Shown: positions 54,247 to 64,000, numbered from the stretch's first letter. The stretch is 64,000 nucleotides of DNA from Pseudoalteromonas tunicata (GCF_002310815.1 NZ_CP011032.1:2768001-2832000), one strand, 5' to 3'. The notes: generated by a model from the sequence alone, not told the origin. Translations and numbers: made by a program.

Positions 54247-54897
54247 ATGAAAACGCTGTTAAAAGTTTTTTTACCCTTAACCCTCACTTTAACATTAAGT
54301 GGCTGTTTTGGCCCTGATCAGGCAATTAAAGAAACAAATCAATTTATTAGTAGCCAACAAGTTGATAAAGAAAATAAAGATTGGAAAACAACACTCAAAC
54401 AACCGCCACTGCTAACCTTTACTGAAGGTAAAAAATACTTCTGGGATTTAGCAACCAATCAGGGTGAGATAAGCATTGAGTTATTCCATACTTCTGCACC
54501 GATGCATGTTAGTAGCACTATTTATTTAACTGAACTTGGTTTTTATGATGGCTTGATTTTTCACCGTATTATCCCTGAATTTATGGCGCAAGGCGGCGAT
54601 CCTTTAGGTTCAGGCCGTGGCAATCCAGGCTATAAATACGCAGGTGAGTTTGATGCAAAACTGTCTCACGACAAACCAGGTATTTTAAGCATGGCCAATG
54701 CAGGCCCTAATACCGATGGCAGCCAATTTTTTATTACTTTTAAACCGACTCCTTTTTTAGATGGCCGCCACACTATTTTTGGCCAAGTCGTTAAAGGGCT
54801 TGATGAGACCTTGGCCAAACTTGAAACCTTAGGCAGTCGTTCAGGCAAAACCAGTACCGAAGTTGTAATCAACAAAGCCACTATTCGAATCGAATAA
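54247..54897 (+). CDS. Cyclophilin-type peptidyl-prolyl isomerase, lipoprotein
   Basis: A 216-residue protein with the lipobox LTLSGC and a linker of about 50 residues, followed by a cyclophilin domain. Catalytic and binding residues are visible: FHRIIPEFMAQGGDPLGSGRGNPGYKY (Arg, Phe, Gln) and SMANAGPNTDGSQFFITF, then FLDGRHTIFGQV. As a lipoprotein it would fold proteins in the periplasm, probably at the outer membrane. It lies 85 bp after the bactofilin gene, with AAGGTCTTCTTTGT before its ATG, and ends in its own terminator. Confidence 0.92.
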   Translation: MKTLLKVFLPLTLTLTLSGCFGPDQAIKETNQFISSQQVDKENKDWKTTLKQPPLLTFTEGKKYFWDLATNQGEISIELFHTSAPMHVSSTIYLTELGFYDGLIFHRIIPEFMAQGGDPLGSGRGNPGYKYAGEFDAKLSHDKPGILSMANAGPNTDGSQFFITFKPTPFLDGRHTIFGQVVKGLDETLAKLETLGSRSGKTSTEVVINKATIRIE

Positions 54898-54957
54898 TAA
54901 CCATTGCATACGTTTGGATATGTTTAACTGTTTCAATTGTTAAAAAGACCCCTTACA

Positions 54958-54994
54958 ATGCGCTGCTCATTCTTTTGAGCGGCGCATTTTGTTT
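54958..54994 (+). terminator. Rho-independent terminator after the cyclophilin gene
   Basis: The stem ATGCGCTGCTCA / TGAGCGGCGCAT (one mismatch) is followed by TTTGTTTTT. Confidence 0.88.
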
Positions 54995-55032
54995 TTAAGT
55001 GCTGCCATGTTTCCCTACAAGCAAGAAGTATT

Positions 55033-56220
55033 ATGCCTAAAACCAGTAACACACCAGCCTCTACCATTTTAATTTTGATTTTATTGGTTGTATTTTGCCC
55101 TCTTGCGATAGATATTTATCTGCCAGCCTTTCCGGTTATTGCCTCACAACTAGCTGTGCCTGAACAACATATTCAACAAACAATCAGTCTTTTTTTACTT
55201 ACTGTCGGGCTTGGTCAACTGATTGCCGGACCACTTGCCGATAAATATGGGCGAAAACCACTCACTCTGTTTGGTATGACTTTATATGGTGTCAGTGCCT
55301 TAGCGGCCTCTTACGCTACAAGTTTTGAAATGTTATTACTTGCTCGTTTAATTCAAGGCTTTGGGGCATGTGCTACATTTGTTTGTGCCTTTGCGATGGT
55401 CAGAGACAGCTTTAACGCCAATAAAAGTGCACAAGTGATGTCTTATTTGAATGGCGTGATTTGTTTTATTCCCGCGCTTGCGCCAATTTTAGGCGCTTGG
55501 TTAACACTTAATTTTGGTTGGCAAAGTAACTTTTTATTTTTAGCTAGCTTTGCCTTCATCTCATTATTTTTAGTACTATTTTTTGCTAAAGAGACTCGGC
55601 CAGAAAACACGCTTTACCAGGGCAAAATTACCGATTTCAGTCGTTTTATTCCGATTTTAAAAAATCATGTTTTTTTGTTCCACGCTATGATTTGTTTACT
55701 CGCGATGGCAGTCATTATTGCGTTTGTCAGTACTGCGCCAAGCTGGTTGATGAGCCATTTGGGACTCTCAACCCATGAGTTTACCGTGTGGTTTACTATT
55801 AATGCAGTGTTATCAATTTTAGCTAGTTTTACCGCGCCTTATTTCATCAAACGCTCAACCAGAAAAGCACTGCTACTCGGTCTCGGAGTATTATTTTTCA
55901 GTGGCTTACTCATGCTAACGTTAATCGGGTTTAATACCCCTTGGGCGTTTATGCTTCCTATTTTTGTCGCTTCGATTGGTTTTTCGCTTACGCTCGGCTC
56001 TGCGGTTGGCAAAGCCCTTGAACCTTTTGCAACCCAAGCAGGCACGGCATCAGCTTTAATTGGGGTTATGCAAATGAGTGGCGCAGGTTTACTGGTCAGT
56101 ATCACCTTACAATTTGGACTGTCAGCCCCATTATTGGTCTTAATGCATTTAACCTTGTTGGTTCCTTTACTCATTTTATTATATTGCGATAAAACACAAC
56201 GCTTACATCCGAGTAGTTAA
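55033..56220 (+). CDS. Bcr/CflA-family multidrug efflux MFS transporter
   Basis: A 395-residue transporter with 12 membrane helices. The opening CPLAIDIYLPAFPVIA is the Bcr/CflA signature (TDMYLPA-like). The MFS motif A is GPLADKYGRKPL and motif C-like residues follow in helix 5. Members export drugs such as bicyclomycin or chloramphenicol, or cysteine. The real substrate is unknown. It is monocistronic, with AAGAAGT before the ATG at 55033. Confidence 0.9.
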   Translation: MPKTSNTPASTILILILLVVFCPLAIDIYLPAFPVIASQLAVPEQHIQQTISLFLLTVGLGQLIAGPLADKYGRKPLTLFGMTLYGVSALAASYATSFEMLLLARLIQGFGACATFVCAFAMVRDSFNANKSAQVMSYLNGVICFIPALAPILGAWLTLNFGWQSNFLFLASFAFISLFLVLFFAKETRPENTLYQGKITDFSRFIPILKNHVFLFHAMICLLAMAVIIAFVSTAPSWLMSHLGLSTHEFTVWFTINAVLSILASFTAPYFIKRSTRKALLLGLGVLFFSGLLMLTLIGFNTPWAFMLPIFVASIGFSLTLGSAVGKALEPFATQAGTASALIGVMQMSGAGLLVSITLQFGLSAPLLVLMHLTLLVPLLILLYCDKTQRLHPSS

Positions 56221-56311
56221 AACCTTTGAGGATTGTATTTTTAGCTAATATTTAACTTTTCAGCTTGAAAAACAACTGATAAGCTGCGATTTTTATTCGT
56301 ATAAAATATTC

Positions 56312-56941
56312 ATGATCAGCATCGAATCGTTAATTTCATTTTTAAGCATTAGCTTCTTACTCGCTATTTCCCCAGGCCCCTCAAATGCTTTTTTAATGGC
56401 ACAAACCTTTACCAAAGGCAAAACGGCCGGGATGCAAACCGCATTTGGTTTTGCAATTGCAGGGGTCATCCATACCATTTTTGCTGTGCTTGGGTTATCA
56501 GCCATTTTAAAAACGTCGCCTATCGCCTACCAAGCTGTGCAATGGTGTGGTGCAGCCTATTTAGTGTATTTAGGCATTATGGCGCTGCGTGATAGCTTTA
56601 AAGCCGCTCATTGCTCTGATAAACCTCATGTTTCAACAAAAAAAGAAAAAAATGTGATGTTTCAAGCCATGATGACGGAAGTATTAAACCCCAAAGTTGC
56701 ACTGTTTTTTATTGCCTTTTTACCACAGTTTGTTGATACCAGCTTAAGTCTTTCAGCAAGCTGGCAACTGGCTATTTTTGGCTTACTCTATCCTATTTTT
56801 GCATTTCCAATTGATGCAATGTATGTTCATTTTGGCGATAAAATTGCAAGTTATTTTCGTCATCATCCGAGTGCACAACAGTGGCTTGATAGGATCACCG
56901 GCATCGTCTTTATTACCTTAGCAATCAACATTATTCTATAA
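56312..56941 (+). CDS. LysE/RhtB-family amino-acid exporter
   Basis: A 209-residue protein with six hydrophobic helices. The family opening is FLAISPGPSNAFLMAQTF (P-G-P-x-N motif) and the next mark is GMQTAFGFAIAGVIHT. Members export amino acids or homoserine lactones. The substrate is unknown. The nearest neighbours (Bcr/CflA upstream, mgsA downstream) give no hint. The start at 56312 has only a weak ribosome binding site. Confidence 0.9.
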   Translation: MISIESLISFLSISFLLAISPGPSNAFLMAQTFTKGKTAGMQTAFGFAIAGVIHTIFAVLGLSAILKTSPIAYQAVQWCGAAYLVYLGIMALRDSFKAAHCSDKPHVSTKKEKNVMFQAMMTEVLNPKVALFFIAFLPQFVDTSLSLSASWQLAIFGLLYPIFAFPIDAMYVHFGDKIASYFRHHPSAQQWLDRITGIVFITLAINIIL

Positions 56942-57001
56942 AATCAGTTTACAGATTAATGTTATTTCACCATATTACAGCTGTTGGAATGAGGAAGAAT
57001 A

Positions 57002-57463
57002 ATGAAGACAATACAACAGGCTTTACCTGCAAAAAAAACCATTGCCTTGGTTGCCCATGATGGCAAAAAACACGCCCTGGAACTTTGGTGCTCAAAACAC
57101 CTTAATATACTTAGTCAACATACACTGTATGGCACAGGCACAACCGGTCACTTAATCGAAAAGAGAACCGGCCTTCCTGTGCATAAACTCCTTAGCGGCC
57201 CGTTAGGGGGCGACCAACAACTTGGTGCGCTCATAGCTGAGCATGAAATCCATTTATTGATATTTTTTTGGGATCCGTTGGCCTCGCAACCACATGATCC
57301 TGATGTAAAAGCCTTATTACGATTAGCCGCGGTGTGGAATATTCCAGTTGCGTGTAATGAATCAAGTGCTGATATGTTACTGTCATCACCCCTTATGAAC
57401 AGTCAAATGCCCCGTGAAATGCCCGATTACCAAGGCTATTTAGCGCAGCGCCTTACCATATAA
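57002..57463 (+). CDS. mgsA: Methylglyoxal synthase
   Basis: A 153-residue enzyme that converts dihydroxyacetone phosphate to methylglyoxal and phosphate, relieving sugar-phosphate build-up. Family motifs are complete: ALVAHDGKK (substrate phosphate site), [10 protein letters not shown], the catalytic D71 in [12 protein letters not shown], and [20 protein letters not shown]. The length equals the E. coli enzyme. The start follows GGAATGAGGAAGAATA. The enzyme releases phosphate and is inhibited by it, which is notable beside the phosphate-related genes, but they are 40 kb apart. Confidence 0.95.
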   Translation: MKTIQQALPAKKTIALVAHDGKKHALELWCSKHLNILSQHTLYGTGTTGHLIEKRTGLPVHKLLSGPLGGDQQLGALIAEHEIHLLIFFWDPLASQPHDPDVKALLRLAAVWNIPVACNESSADMLLSSPLMNSQMPREMPDYQGYLAQRLTI

Positions 57464-57483
57464 ATCTGAATATTAAACAATAA

Positions 57484-57509
57484 AAAAGCCTACATTATGT
57501 AGGCTTTTA
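57484..57509. terminator. Bidirectional terminator between mgsA and the M16 protease gene
   Basis: The stem AAAAGCCTACA / TGTAGGCTTTT has a TTA loop, with A-run and T-run flanks, and sits between converging stops. Confidence 0.92.
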
Positions 57510-57535
57510 ACATTTTTAAGATTTAGCTTAATTAT

Positions 57536-60313
57536 TTAATTCGCTGGTAAATACGTAATTTCACCTAAATTAAGCGATTCTATTTCAGCTTTAATTTTTG
57601 CAACATCACCAACAATAACCCAAGTAAGTTGCTCTTCTTTAATCAAGTCTTTGGCTTGTTGTTGCACTTGAGCTAAACTCACTTGCTGTACTTTAGTTGG
57701 ATACTGCTCTAAGTACTTTTCATCGCGACCTTTGTCATATGCATTAGCAAGCGCACTTAATAAAGACCATTTTTTCTCATAGCTACCTGGCACTTTAGCA
57801 ACTTTGTTACTCACTACTTTTTCAAGTTCTTGCGCATTTGCAGGGTTAGTACCTGTATAAGCTTTTAACTCTTTGATTATTTCGCTAATAGACTCTTTGG
57901 TTTTATCGGTTTGTACCGGCGCATAAACAAAAAATGGTGCCTGACCTTCAGCTTTGCTCATTGATGAACGCGCGCCATAAGACCAGCCTTTATCTTCTCG
58001 TAAATTCATATTAATACGAGATGTAAAACTACCACCAATAATAGTATTCATTAGATCAAGTTTAATATCTTGGCCTTCGGCTAAATCTTTACGCGCAGGG
58101 CCTAACAAACCAGCAACAATCAATGATTGAGGTGATTCTGGTTTATCAATAACAAAAACACGAGGTTTGCTAGGAAGTGCTACTTTTGCGAGTTGTTTTT
58201 GTGGTTTTGCAGTATTAGGGTTTTGCCAAGCTGCCAATTCTTTATTAAGCGTTGTGGTTAATTCAGCCATGGTAATATCACCCACAACCACTAAACGCGC
58301 GTTGTCAGGGCGTAACCAAGTGCGAGTGTAGTCTGCTAAATCTTCACGGCTGAAGTTTTTCACTGTTTCTTCAGAACCAGAACCGGTTAAAGGCTGAGAA
58401 TACGCATGGTTATCACCATATAACAATGGCGGTAAGATGCGAAGCGCATTACTCATTGGACTCGCTTTTTCTTTATTGATGCCATCAAGTGTCAATGTAC
58501 GCAAACGCTCCATATCAGCTTGATTAAAAGCAGGATTCATTAATACATCAGCAAAAATTTGCGCACTACGTTGCCAATTTATTTTCATAGCAGATAAACT
58601 TAAGCTTGAACCATCAAGGTTTGAACCTGAGTAAATACCAGCACCCAAATTTTCAAGTTCGGCTGCTAATTCCAGGCTTGAAAGCGATGTTGTACCTTCT
58701 TTCAACATGCCCATAGCAAAATCAGATAAACCAGCCTTAGCGCCAACAGTTGATGCAAAACCTGCGTCAAAATTCAGTTGTAAATTAACGGTAGGTGTAT
58801 CAGTGCGACGTGCAAGTATTACTTCAAGGCCATTGGCTAATGTGGCTTTTTCCACTGTTGGTAAAACTAATTTTGGTAAAGATTCAACCGCAGGAACTTT
58901 CGAGCGATCAGCGCCCACGTCTTGATTTGTCAGCTGAGCAAAAGGTTCGATTGTTAATACAAAATCACCATCAGTTAACCAACGTTTACCTGCTGCTTTA
59001 ACATCTTCAACGGTAGCTACATTTTGAATAGCTTGTTGTTTTTTATAAAAAACAGGGTCATTATGATAAACTGCGCCCGATGCTAATACATCAGATTTAC
59101 CACCAAAACCGCCGACTCCTTCAACACTTTTAACCCAGCTAGCTGCATTTGAGAATTTAATACGATTAAGCTCGGCAACGGTTGGACCTTCTTCGATTAA
59201 GCGTGCAAGCTCTTCATTCACTATGGCTTCAATTTCAGCTAGATCAGCGTCTTTTAGTGCATCAGCACCAATAATAATTTGACCCGCCATTACACGAGAA
59301 TAATTAAAAGCAAAGACACTCGATGCTTTTTGCTCTTGGTACACTAAGCGCTGGTATAAACGTGAGTTTTTACCGCCCGCTAATACATCCGCTAACAGAG
59401 ATAAATATTCTCCATCTGCAGTCCCAAGTTCAGCAGTATTCCATACTTTCACTAAACGCGGATTTGGCACGCGATCTTGCATCGACATACGTTTAGTACC
59501 CGTGCGCTTTGCAACCCAAGCATCTATCTGATCAACAGGTTTACCCGGTTTAATATCACCAAAGTACTGCTGTGCTTTTTGTTTTGCGGTTGCTAAATCA
59601 ATGTCACCAGCTAAAACTAATACAGCATTATTTGGACCATAATAATCTTTAAACCATTGGTGAACATCATCTAAGGAAGCGGCATTTAAATCTTCCATTG
59701 AACCAATAACAGACCAAGAATATGGGTGGCCTTTTGGAAAAGTATTTTCAGACATTACGGTCCACATTCTGCCATAAGGCTGACTTTCACCCTGCCGTTT
59801 CTCGTTTTGCACTACGCCGCGCTGCTCATCAAGCTTGTCTTGAGTAATTGCACCTAATAAATGCCCCATACGGTCAGATTCCATCCACAGTGCCATATCA
59901 ACCGCCGAGGTTGGGACATTCTGGAAATAGTTAGTCCGGTCATTGTTGGTTGTACCGTTTTGCTCAGTAGCACCTGCACGCTCAAACGGACCAAAATACT
60001 CATCATTGTAGTTTTCACTACCATTAAACATTAAATGTTCAAATAAATGTGCAAAACCAGTTTTGCCTAATCTTTCATGTTTAGAGCCCACTTTGTACCA
60101 AACATTCACAGCCACAATCGGTGCTTTTTTATCCGTATGCACTACAACAGTTAAGCCATTGTCGAGCGTAAATGTTTCATATTGAATATCGACACTTGGA
60201 ATAGCAACTGCAGCAACATTAGCTTTTGCAGCATTTGTTCCCGCTGTTGTATTACAGCCTGTTAAAGCGAGCGATACCGCAACCGCTAAGGCACTTAGCA
60301 TGTTCTTTTTCAT
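57536..60313 (-). CDS. M16-family zinc protease, lipoprotein with two M16 units
   Basis: A 925-residue protein with the lipobox ALTGC (Cys20), followed by two M16 halves. The first carries the inverted zinc site HLFEH (H89, E92, H93) and the distal Glu in VVQNEKRQ. The second half (about residues 490-920) lacks HxxEH and is the usual inactive partner domain. It is probably located in the outer membrane or periplasm and degrades peptides. The start follows AAGGGAAATAA. It is on the same strand as sixA upstream, separated by 293 bp. Confidence 0.9.
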   Translation of the reverse strand: MKKNMLSALAVAVSLALTGCNTTAGTNAAKANVAAVAIPSVDIQYETFTLDNGLTVVVHTDKKAPIVAVNVWYKVGSKHERLGKTGFAHLFEHLMFNGSENYNDEYFGPFERAGATEQNGTTNNDRTNYFQNVPTSAVDMALWMESDRMGHLLGAITQDKLDEQRGVVQNEKRQGESQPYGRMWTVMSENTFPKGHPYSWSVIGSMEDLNAASLDDVHQWFKDYYGPNNAVLVLAGDIDLATAKQKAQQYFGDIKPGKPVDQIDAWVAKRTGTKRMSMQDRVPNPRLVKVWNTAELGTADGEYLSLLADVLAGGKNSRLYQRLVYQEQKASSVFAFNYSRVMAGQIIIGADALKDADLAEIEAIVNEELARLIEEGPTVAELNRIKFSNAASWVKSVEGVGGFGGKSDVLASGAVYHNDPVFYKKQQAIQNVATVEDVKAAGKRWLTDGDFVLTIEPFAQLTNQDVGADRSKVPAVESLPKLVLPTVEKATLANGLEVILARRTDTPTVNLQLNFDAGFASTVGAKAGLSDFAMGMLKEGTTSLSSLELAAELENLGAGIYSGSNLDGSSLSLSAMKINWQRSAQIFADVLMNPAFNQADMERLRTLTLDGINKEKASPMSNALRILPPLLYGDNHAYSQPLTGSGSEETVKNFSREDLADYTRTWLRPDNARLVVVGDITMAELTTTLNKELAAWQNPNTAKPQKQLAKVALPSKPRVFVIDKPESPQSLIVAGLLGPARKDLAEGQDIKLDLMNTIIGGSFTSRINMNLREDKGWSYGARSSMSKAEGQAPFFVYAPVQTDKTKESISEIIKELKAYTGTNPANAQELEKVVSNKVAKVPGSYEKKWSLLSALANAYDKGRDEKYLEQYPTKVQQVSLAQVQQQAKDLIKEEQLTWVIVGDVAKIKAEIESLNLGEITYLPAN

Positions 60314-60606
60314 TTATTTCCCTTAATTTTAGACAAAATATGGTTGTGAAACTTAAACGTTTCTGCACCATTTGAGGTATTAATTAAGCGTTTAATTTAA
60401 TTGGTAAAAAATACGCTGTAATTGAGAACCAAGGCATGAACATATTCGAGACCAAAACATGAGCTTTGTGGATCTCAACTTGGTTATAAAACAGGAAATG
60501 GCTGAGGATTTCAATGGCCAATATAAACTAATGTAAACAACAAGGTAAAAACAAGGATTGAAATTGTTTCCAAATGTAAATAGAACTAACTACCAGTCTG
60601 GATTGA
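60314..60606. promoter_or_regulatory. Intergenic region between sixA and the M16 lipoprotein gene
   Basis: 293 bp, AT-rich. Apart from the ribosome binding site AAGGGAAATAA before the M16 gene, I see no convincing promoter, terminator or gene here. An open frame on the reverse strand that reaches into sixA looks like a shadow of that gene. Confidence 0.35.
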
Positions 60607-61089
60607 TTAAAATGCACACACTTGTGGTGAACTGATTGCCACCAAACGACCAGCTTGCGTTGCAAGGTCAAATTCGATTTCAGCAATAGCCGCGGTATTA
60701 AAAATTGGCATCTTTCCGGGGCAAAGTTGGTCAACTAAATAACTCACCATTGGCATATGTGAAACAATAAGCCAAGTATCTAAATTAGGATTGAGTGCCA
60801 TTAAAGCAAGCAAATAATCAGCTGCAGTTTGAGGAGATGCATCTGGGATAAAATCAGCGCAGGTTTGTTCAAATTCAATCTTAGGATGCCGGCGCTTGAT
60901 TTGCGCTGCGGTTTGCTGCGCACGAAGATAAGGGCTAACTAAAAGTGCATCGAGCTGTGGGATCCATAAACTCAGCTTCACAGCCATGTCATCAGCCTCT
61001 TTTTTACCTAAAAGGGTCAATTGACGACTCACATCATCAGCCTTCATCGGCTCAGCTTGTCCATGTCGCATGATAAATATTCTATTCAT
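60607..61089 (-). CDS. sixA: Phosphohistidine phosphatase SixA
   Basis: A 160-residue histidine-phosphatase-superfamily protein. The RHG motif is at residues 8-10 (IFIMRHGQAEP, with H9 the phosphorylated His). The second Arg lies in VSPYLRAQQTA and the second catalytic His in LIVSHMPMVS. SixA removes phosphate from His-phosphorylated proteins such as ArcB or the nitrogen-PTS. It is divergent from the pitrilysin-like gene and transcribed toward the M16 lipoprotein gene. Confidence 0.92.
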   Translation of the reverse strand: MNRIFIMRHGQAEPMKADDVSRQLTLLGKKEADDMAVKLSLWIPQLDALLVSPYLRAQQTAAQIKRRHPKIEFEQTCADFIPDASPQTAADYLLALMALNPNLDTWLIVSHMPMVSYLVDQLCPGKMPIFNTAAIAEIEFDLATQAGRLVAISSPQVCAF

Positions 61090-61278
61090 TTATAATTTAA
61101 CCACTTAAGAACAAAAAGAAATCGTAAAGACTATAGCCATAACAGGCATAACTCAGCTATATTTAATTTTCATTTATGATTTTGACATTCAGGCAAGCTT
61201 GTTTTTTAAATTAAGTTGTCTTCTTCCCTGAGCCTATCAACTTACAAGAATTTCTGTAGTGACATTCAGGAGCCGCTT

Positions 61279-63999
61279 TTGAATATCAGCAGCAATGATA
61301 ACAGAGTTTATCATCCACTCAAACTGGACAATGGTCTAAAAGTTTTATTTATCCAAGACCTACAAAGCGAAAAATCAGCCGCATCTTTAACTGTAAATGT
61401 TGGCCATTTTGATGATCCTTGGCAACGCCAAGGCATGGCTCATTTTCTTGAACATATGCTTTTTTTAGGTACTGACCGTCATCCAGAGCCCGGCACATTA
61501 TCACAATTTACTAGCCAACATGGTGGCAGTTGTAATGCATGGACAGGTACTGAGCATTCGAGTTATTTTTTTGATATTAATAATGAGTTTTTTTACCAAG
61601 CCCTCGAAATTTTTAGCCGCTTTTTTATCGCACCTCTGATTAGTGAAGCCGCTACGGAAAAAGAGCGCAATGCAATTGATGCTGAATTTAAGCTCAAGCT
61701 TAAAGACGATAGCCGCAGAATTTATCAAGTTCATAAAGAAACCGTAAATCCTCTGCATCCATTTGCAAAATTCTCTGTTGGTAATAAAGAAACCCTCGCG
61801 GATCATGGCCGTTGTATCAGCCATGAAATTAAAGATTTTTTTAATCAGCATTATCTTGCTAATCACATGACGCTGGCTATTTGTAGCCCAGTGGAAATTG
61901 CGCAACAAATCGTATGGATTAAATCATTATTTGCGGATATTAAATCAAATTTAAATATCAAAGCTGCGATTGCGGTGCCGCTTTATTTGCCTGAACATCA
62001 AGCAAAACAAATTTACATCACACCTCATAAGCATATGCAAAAACTAATAGTCAGCTTTGCAATGCCCAATATTGATGGTTTTTATCGCCATAAATCTGTC
62101 AGCTTTTTAGCCCACATTTTAGGCTATGAAGGTCAAGGATCGCTTTATGCAATTTTAAAACAGCGCGGCTGGATCAACGGGCTTTCGGCTGGCGGTGGTA
62201 TTAATGGCAGTAACTTTAAAGACTTTAATTTAAGTATTAATTTAACTGATGAAGGTGTAGCGCATTATCGCGATATTGTAGAAAGTATTTTTGCTTATCT
62301 GCCGCTATTAAAAAATCCGAACGCTCATTTTGATGCGCTGTATCAGGACAAAAAAACATTATTAGATGTCGCCTTTGATAATCAAGAAAAATCACGACTG
62401 CTCGATTGGATTAGCGGACTAAGTGCCAATATGCACCATTATCCTGAGCACGAATACATTAGTGGTGACTTTTTAATGCAGTGCTTTGAAAAAAATCACT
62501 GGCAACAGTTATTAGCCTGGCTTACACCGCTTAATATGCGAATTGTTTTAATCGACCCTGATGTACCAACAACTGCGACCACAGCGTGGTATCACACTCC
62601 CTATTCGATAGAAGATTTAAGCCCCAAATGGCTACAACAACTTGATAGAATTGCGACCCCGCAACCAGATATGGCATTGCCCGAGGTTAATCCTTACCTT
62701 AAGCAAAAAATAACATTACTTGAACTCGAGTCCAAATCAGCCATTCCTCAACGCCTAATCAATGAAACAGGGTTTGAGTTTTGGTTTAAACAAGATAACC
62801 AATATCGGGTAGCCAAAGGCCACTTTTATCTTGCTATCGACAGTTTAACAGCCGTAAAAGATGTTCAGCATATGGCAATGACACGGTTACTTGCTGACTT
62901 ATTTATGGATAAAGTGGCTGAAGAGTTCTATCCTGCGGAACTAGCAGGTCTGAGCTATCAACTCACAACGCATCAAGGTGGTTTAACACTTCATACTTCG
63001 GGTTTATCAACAAACCAATTAGGGTTAGTGGATAAATTACTCAATCATCTATATGACGGTCGCTACAACCCACAACGCTTTGCTGAATATAAAAAACAGC
63101 TCTGTCGCCATTGGCAAAGTGGTAATCATAATAAACCCGTAAGCCAATTATTTAGCCAACTCAGCGCATCTTTATTACCTTGGAATCCTACCCCTGAAGA
63201 CTTAGCACAAGCACTTGAGCAATGTTGCTTTGCCCAATTTGAGCAGTTTTGTACTGAAATACTCAGCGAAATTCGCCTGCAAGCTTTATTACATGGCAAT
63301 TGGCAGCGCCAAGATGCTGAAAGATTCATTAACATGATATCGCTTCGTACGAAAACCAGCGCAAAAAACGCTGAATTTGCGAAACCGAATCATTATTTAA
63401 CACAGCAAACTCAGCATCGAGTATTACTTGAGCATGCAGATCATGCCCTAGTGGTTTATTTTCAGGCCGCTACCGATGAAATAAGCGAAAAAGTATCGCT
63501 AATGTGCCTTAATCATGTTGTGAGTCAAGATTACTTTCAGTATATGCGTACCGAAAAACAACTTGGCTATTTAGTCGGTACTGGTTATGCACCTCTTAAT
63601 AGCAGAGCTGGTATGGCAATGTATGTGCAATCGCCGAATTATACTGCCGATGAGCTATTAAAATTTCATAATACCTTTAGCAACAGTTATGCCGATAATA
63701 TTTTACAATTGAGTGATCTTGACTGGCATCAAATCAAGATGGGATTACTGACACAAATTCAAGAAGAAGATAAAAACTTGCGCGTACGTTCACAGCGTTA
63801 TTGGCTTAGTTTAAATAACAATGATCTTACTTTCGATATGCAAAATCGTTTGGCAACATGCTTAAATTCGTTAACAAAACAACAACTCGCTGATTTTTGT
63901 AAGCAAGTTTTTAATGTAAATAGTATAAAAATGACCCTACTTTCAGAGCAAAGCAAAAAAAATATACAAACAGTCGTGCAGCAGTCAAAGTCTCTTTGA
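61279..63999 (+). CDS. Pitrilysin/insulinase-type M16 protease
   Basis: A protease of about 906 residues. The inverted zinc motif is AHFLEHMLFLGT, with H55, E58 and H59 counted from my start. The distal Glu lies in KERNAIDAEFKLKL, and the C-terminal half has the RTEKQLGYLVGTGY motif of insulysins. I chose TTG 61279 (LNISSNDN) because AGGAG lies 6 bp upstream. The frame opens at another TTG at 61216 with no ribosome binding site. There is no signal peptide, so it is probably cytoplasmic, unlike periplasmic E. coli pitrilysin. The stop at 63999 lies one base before the window ends. Confidence 0.88.
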   Translation: MNISSNDNRVYHPLKLDNGLKVLFIQDLQSEKSAASLTVNVGHFDDPWQRQGMAHFLEHMLFLGTDRHPEPGTLSQFTSQHGGSCNAWTGTEHSSYFFDINNEFFYQALEIFSRFFIAPLISEAATEKERNAIDAEFKLKLKDDSRRIYQVHKETVNPLHPFAKFSVGNKETLADHGRCISHEIKDFFNQHYLANHMTLAICSPVEIAQQIVWIKSLFADIKSNLNIKAAIAVPLYLPEHQAKQIYITPHKHMQKLIVSFAMPNIDGFYRHKSVSFLAHILGYEGQGSLYAILKQRGWINGLSAGGGINGSNFKDFNLSINLTDEGVAHYRDIVESIFAYLPLLKNPNAHFDALYQDKKTLLDVAFDNQEKSRLLDWISGLSANMHHYPEHEYISGDFLMQCFEKNHWQQLLAWLTPLNMRIVLIDPDVPTTATTAWYHTPYSIEDLSPKWLQQLDRIATPQPDMALPEVNPYLKQKITLLELESKSAIPQRLINETGFEFWFKQDNQYRVAKGHFYLAIDSLTAVKDVQHMAMTRLLADLFMDKVAEEFYPAELAGLSYQLTTHQGGLTLHTSGLSTNQLGLVDKLLNHLYDGRYNPQRFAEYKKQLCRHWQSGNHNKPVSQLFSQLSASLLPWNPTPEDLAQALEQCCFAQFEQFCTEILSEIRLQALLHGNWQRQDAERFINMISLRTKTSAKNAEFAKPNHYLTQQTQHRVLLEHADHALVVYFQAATDEISEKVSLMCLNHVVSQDYFQYMRTEKQLGYLVGTGYAPLNSRAGMAMYVQSPNYTADELLKFHNTFSNSYADNILQLSDLDWHQIKMGLLTQIQEEDKNLRVRSQRYWLSLNNNDLTFDMQNRLATCLNSLTKQQLADFCKQVFNVNSIKMTLLSEQSKKNIQTVVQQSKSL

Positions 64000-64000
64000 C

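Noticed and set aside
1..64000. Insertion sequences, prophage, CRISPR arrays, tRNA or rRNA genes
   Set aside because: No transposase-, integrase- or Cas-like protein, no regularly spaced repeat array and no tRNA-like cloverleaf was noticed on reading the window.

Overview
The window looks like chromosomal DNA of a marine gammaproteobacterium of the Alteromonadales, most like Pseudoalteromonas. The signs are AT-rich but compact coding, the rpsT / murJ-ribF-ileS-lspA-fkpB-ispH-pilin arrangement, a TyrR regulator with tyrosine-degradation genes, and a large Wzy-type exopolysaccharide (EPS) locus with a GH16 hydrolase. I see no rRNA, tRNA, CRISPR array, insertion sequence or prophage. The genus is an inference from gene content only.

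1-9.9 kb: a reverse-strand housekeeping run (murJ, ribF, ileS, lspA, fkpB, ispH), followed by a LytS/LytR (AlgZ/AlgR-like) two-component pair and the start of a type IV pilus gene (pilV). rpsT is divergent from murJ. 10-12.2 kb: an orphan CheY-like receiver, two small membrane proteins, SmrA, and a 45-residue secreted peptide gene that is easy to overlook. 12.3-16 kb: a phosphate-starvation lipid-remodelling module. A PlcP-type phosphoesterase is followed by a bifunctional ornithine-lipid synthase (OlsF). Each is preceded by an array of PhoB-type heptamers on an 11-bp period ending 10 bp before a -10-like hexamer. 16-21 kb: dapE, an ompW gene with two FNR-like sites, a thioesterase, a small secreted protein and tyrR.

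21.2-45 kb: the EPS locus, in blocks of alternating strand. Forward: UDP-xylose synthase, GT2, GH16. Reverse: Wza, Wzz, a kinase-like protein with a broken P-loop, Wzy, Wzx, a secreted protein, GT4. Forward: an OmpA-like lipoprotein and an asparagine-synthetase-like enzyme. Reverse: a VWA/Ig-like lipoprotein, an ExeA-like ATPase with a SPOR domain, the initiating WcaJ-type transferase, a GT4 and a WecG/TagA transferase. An acyltransferase closes the locus. The GT4 gene next to wcaJ is out of frame with its only well-placed start codon. An A9 tract carrying the classical A-AAA-AAC slippery heptamer sits exactly where a -1 shift, or one extra A, would restore the frame.

45-64 kb: an Atm1-type ABC exporter, an Ap4A-phosphorylase-like protein, a POT peptide transporter, hppD and fahA (tyrosine catabolism, with TyrR-box-like sites upstream), an M23 peptidase overlapping a bactofilin gene, a cyclophilin lipoprotein, Bcr/CflA and LysE transporters, methylglyoxal synthase, a two-domain M16 lipoprotein protease, SixA and a pitrilysin-like M16 protease.

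The most noteworthy items are the doubly Pho-box-controlled plcP-olsF module and the slippery or phase-variable glycosyltransferase start.
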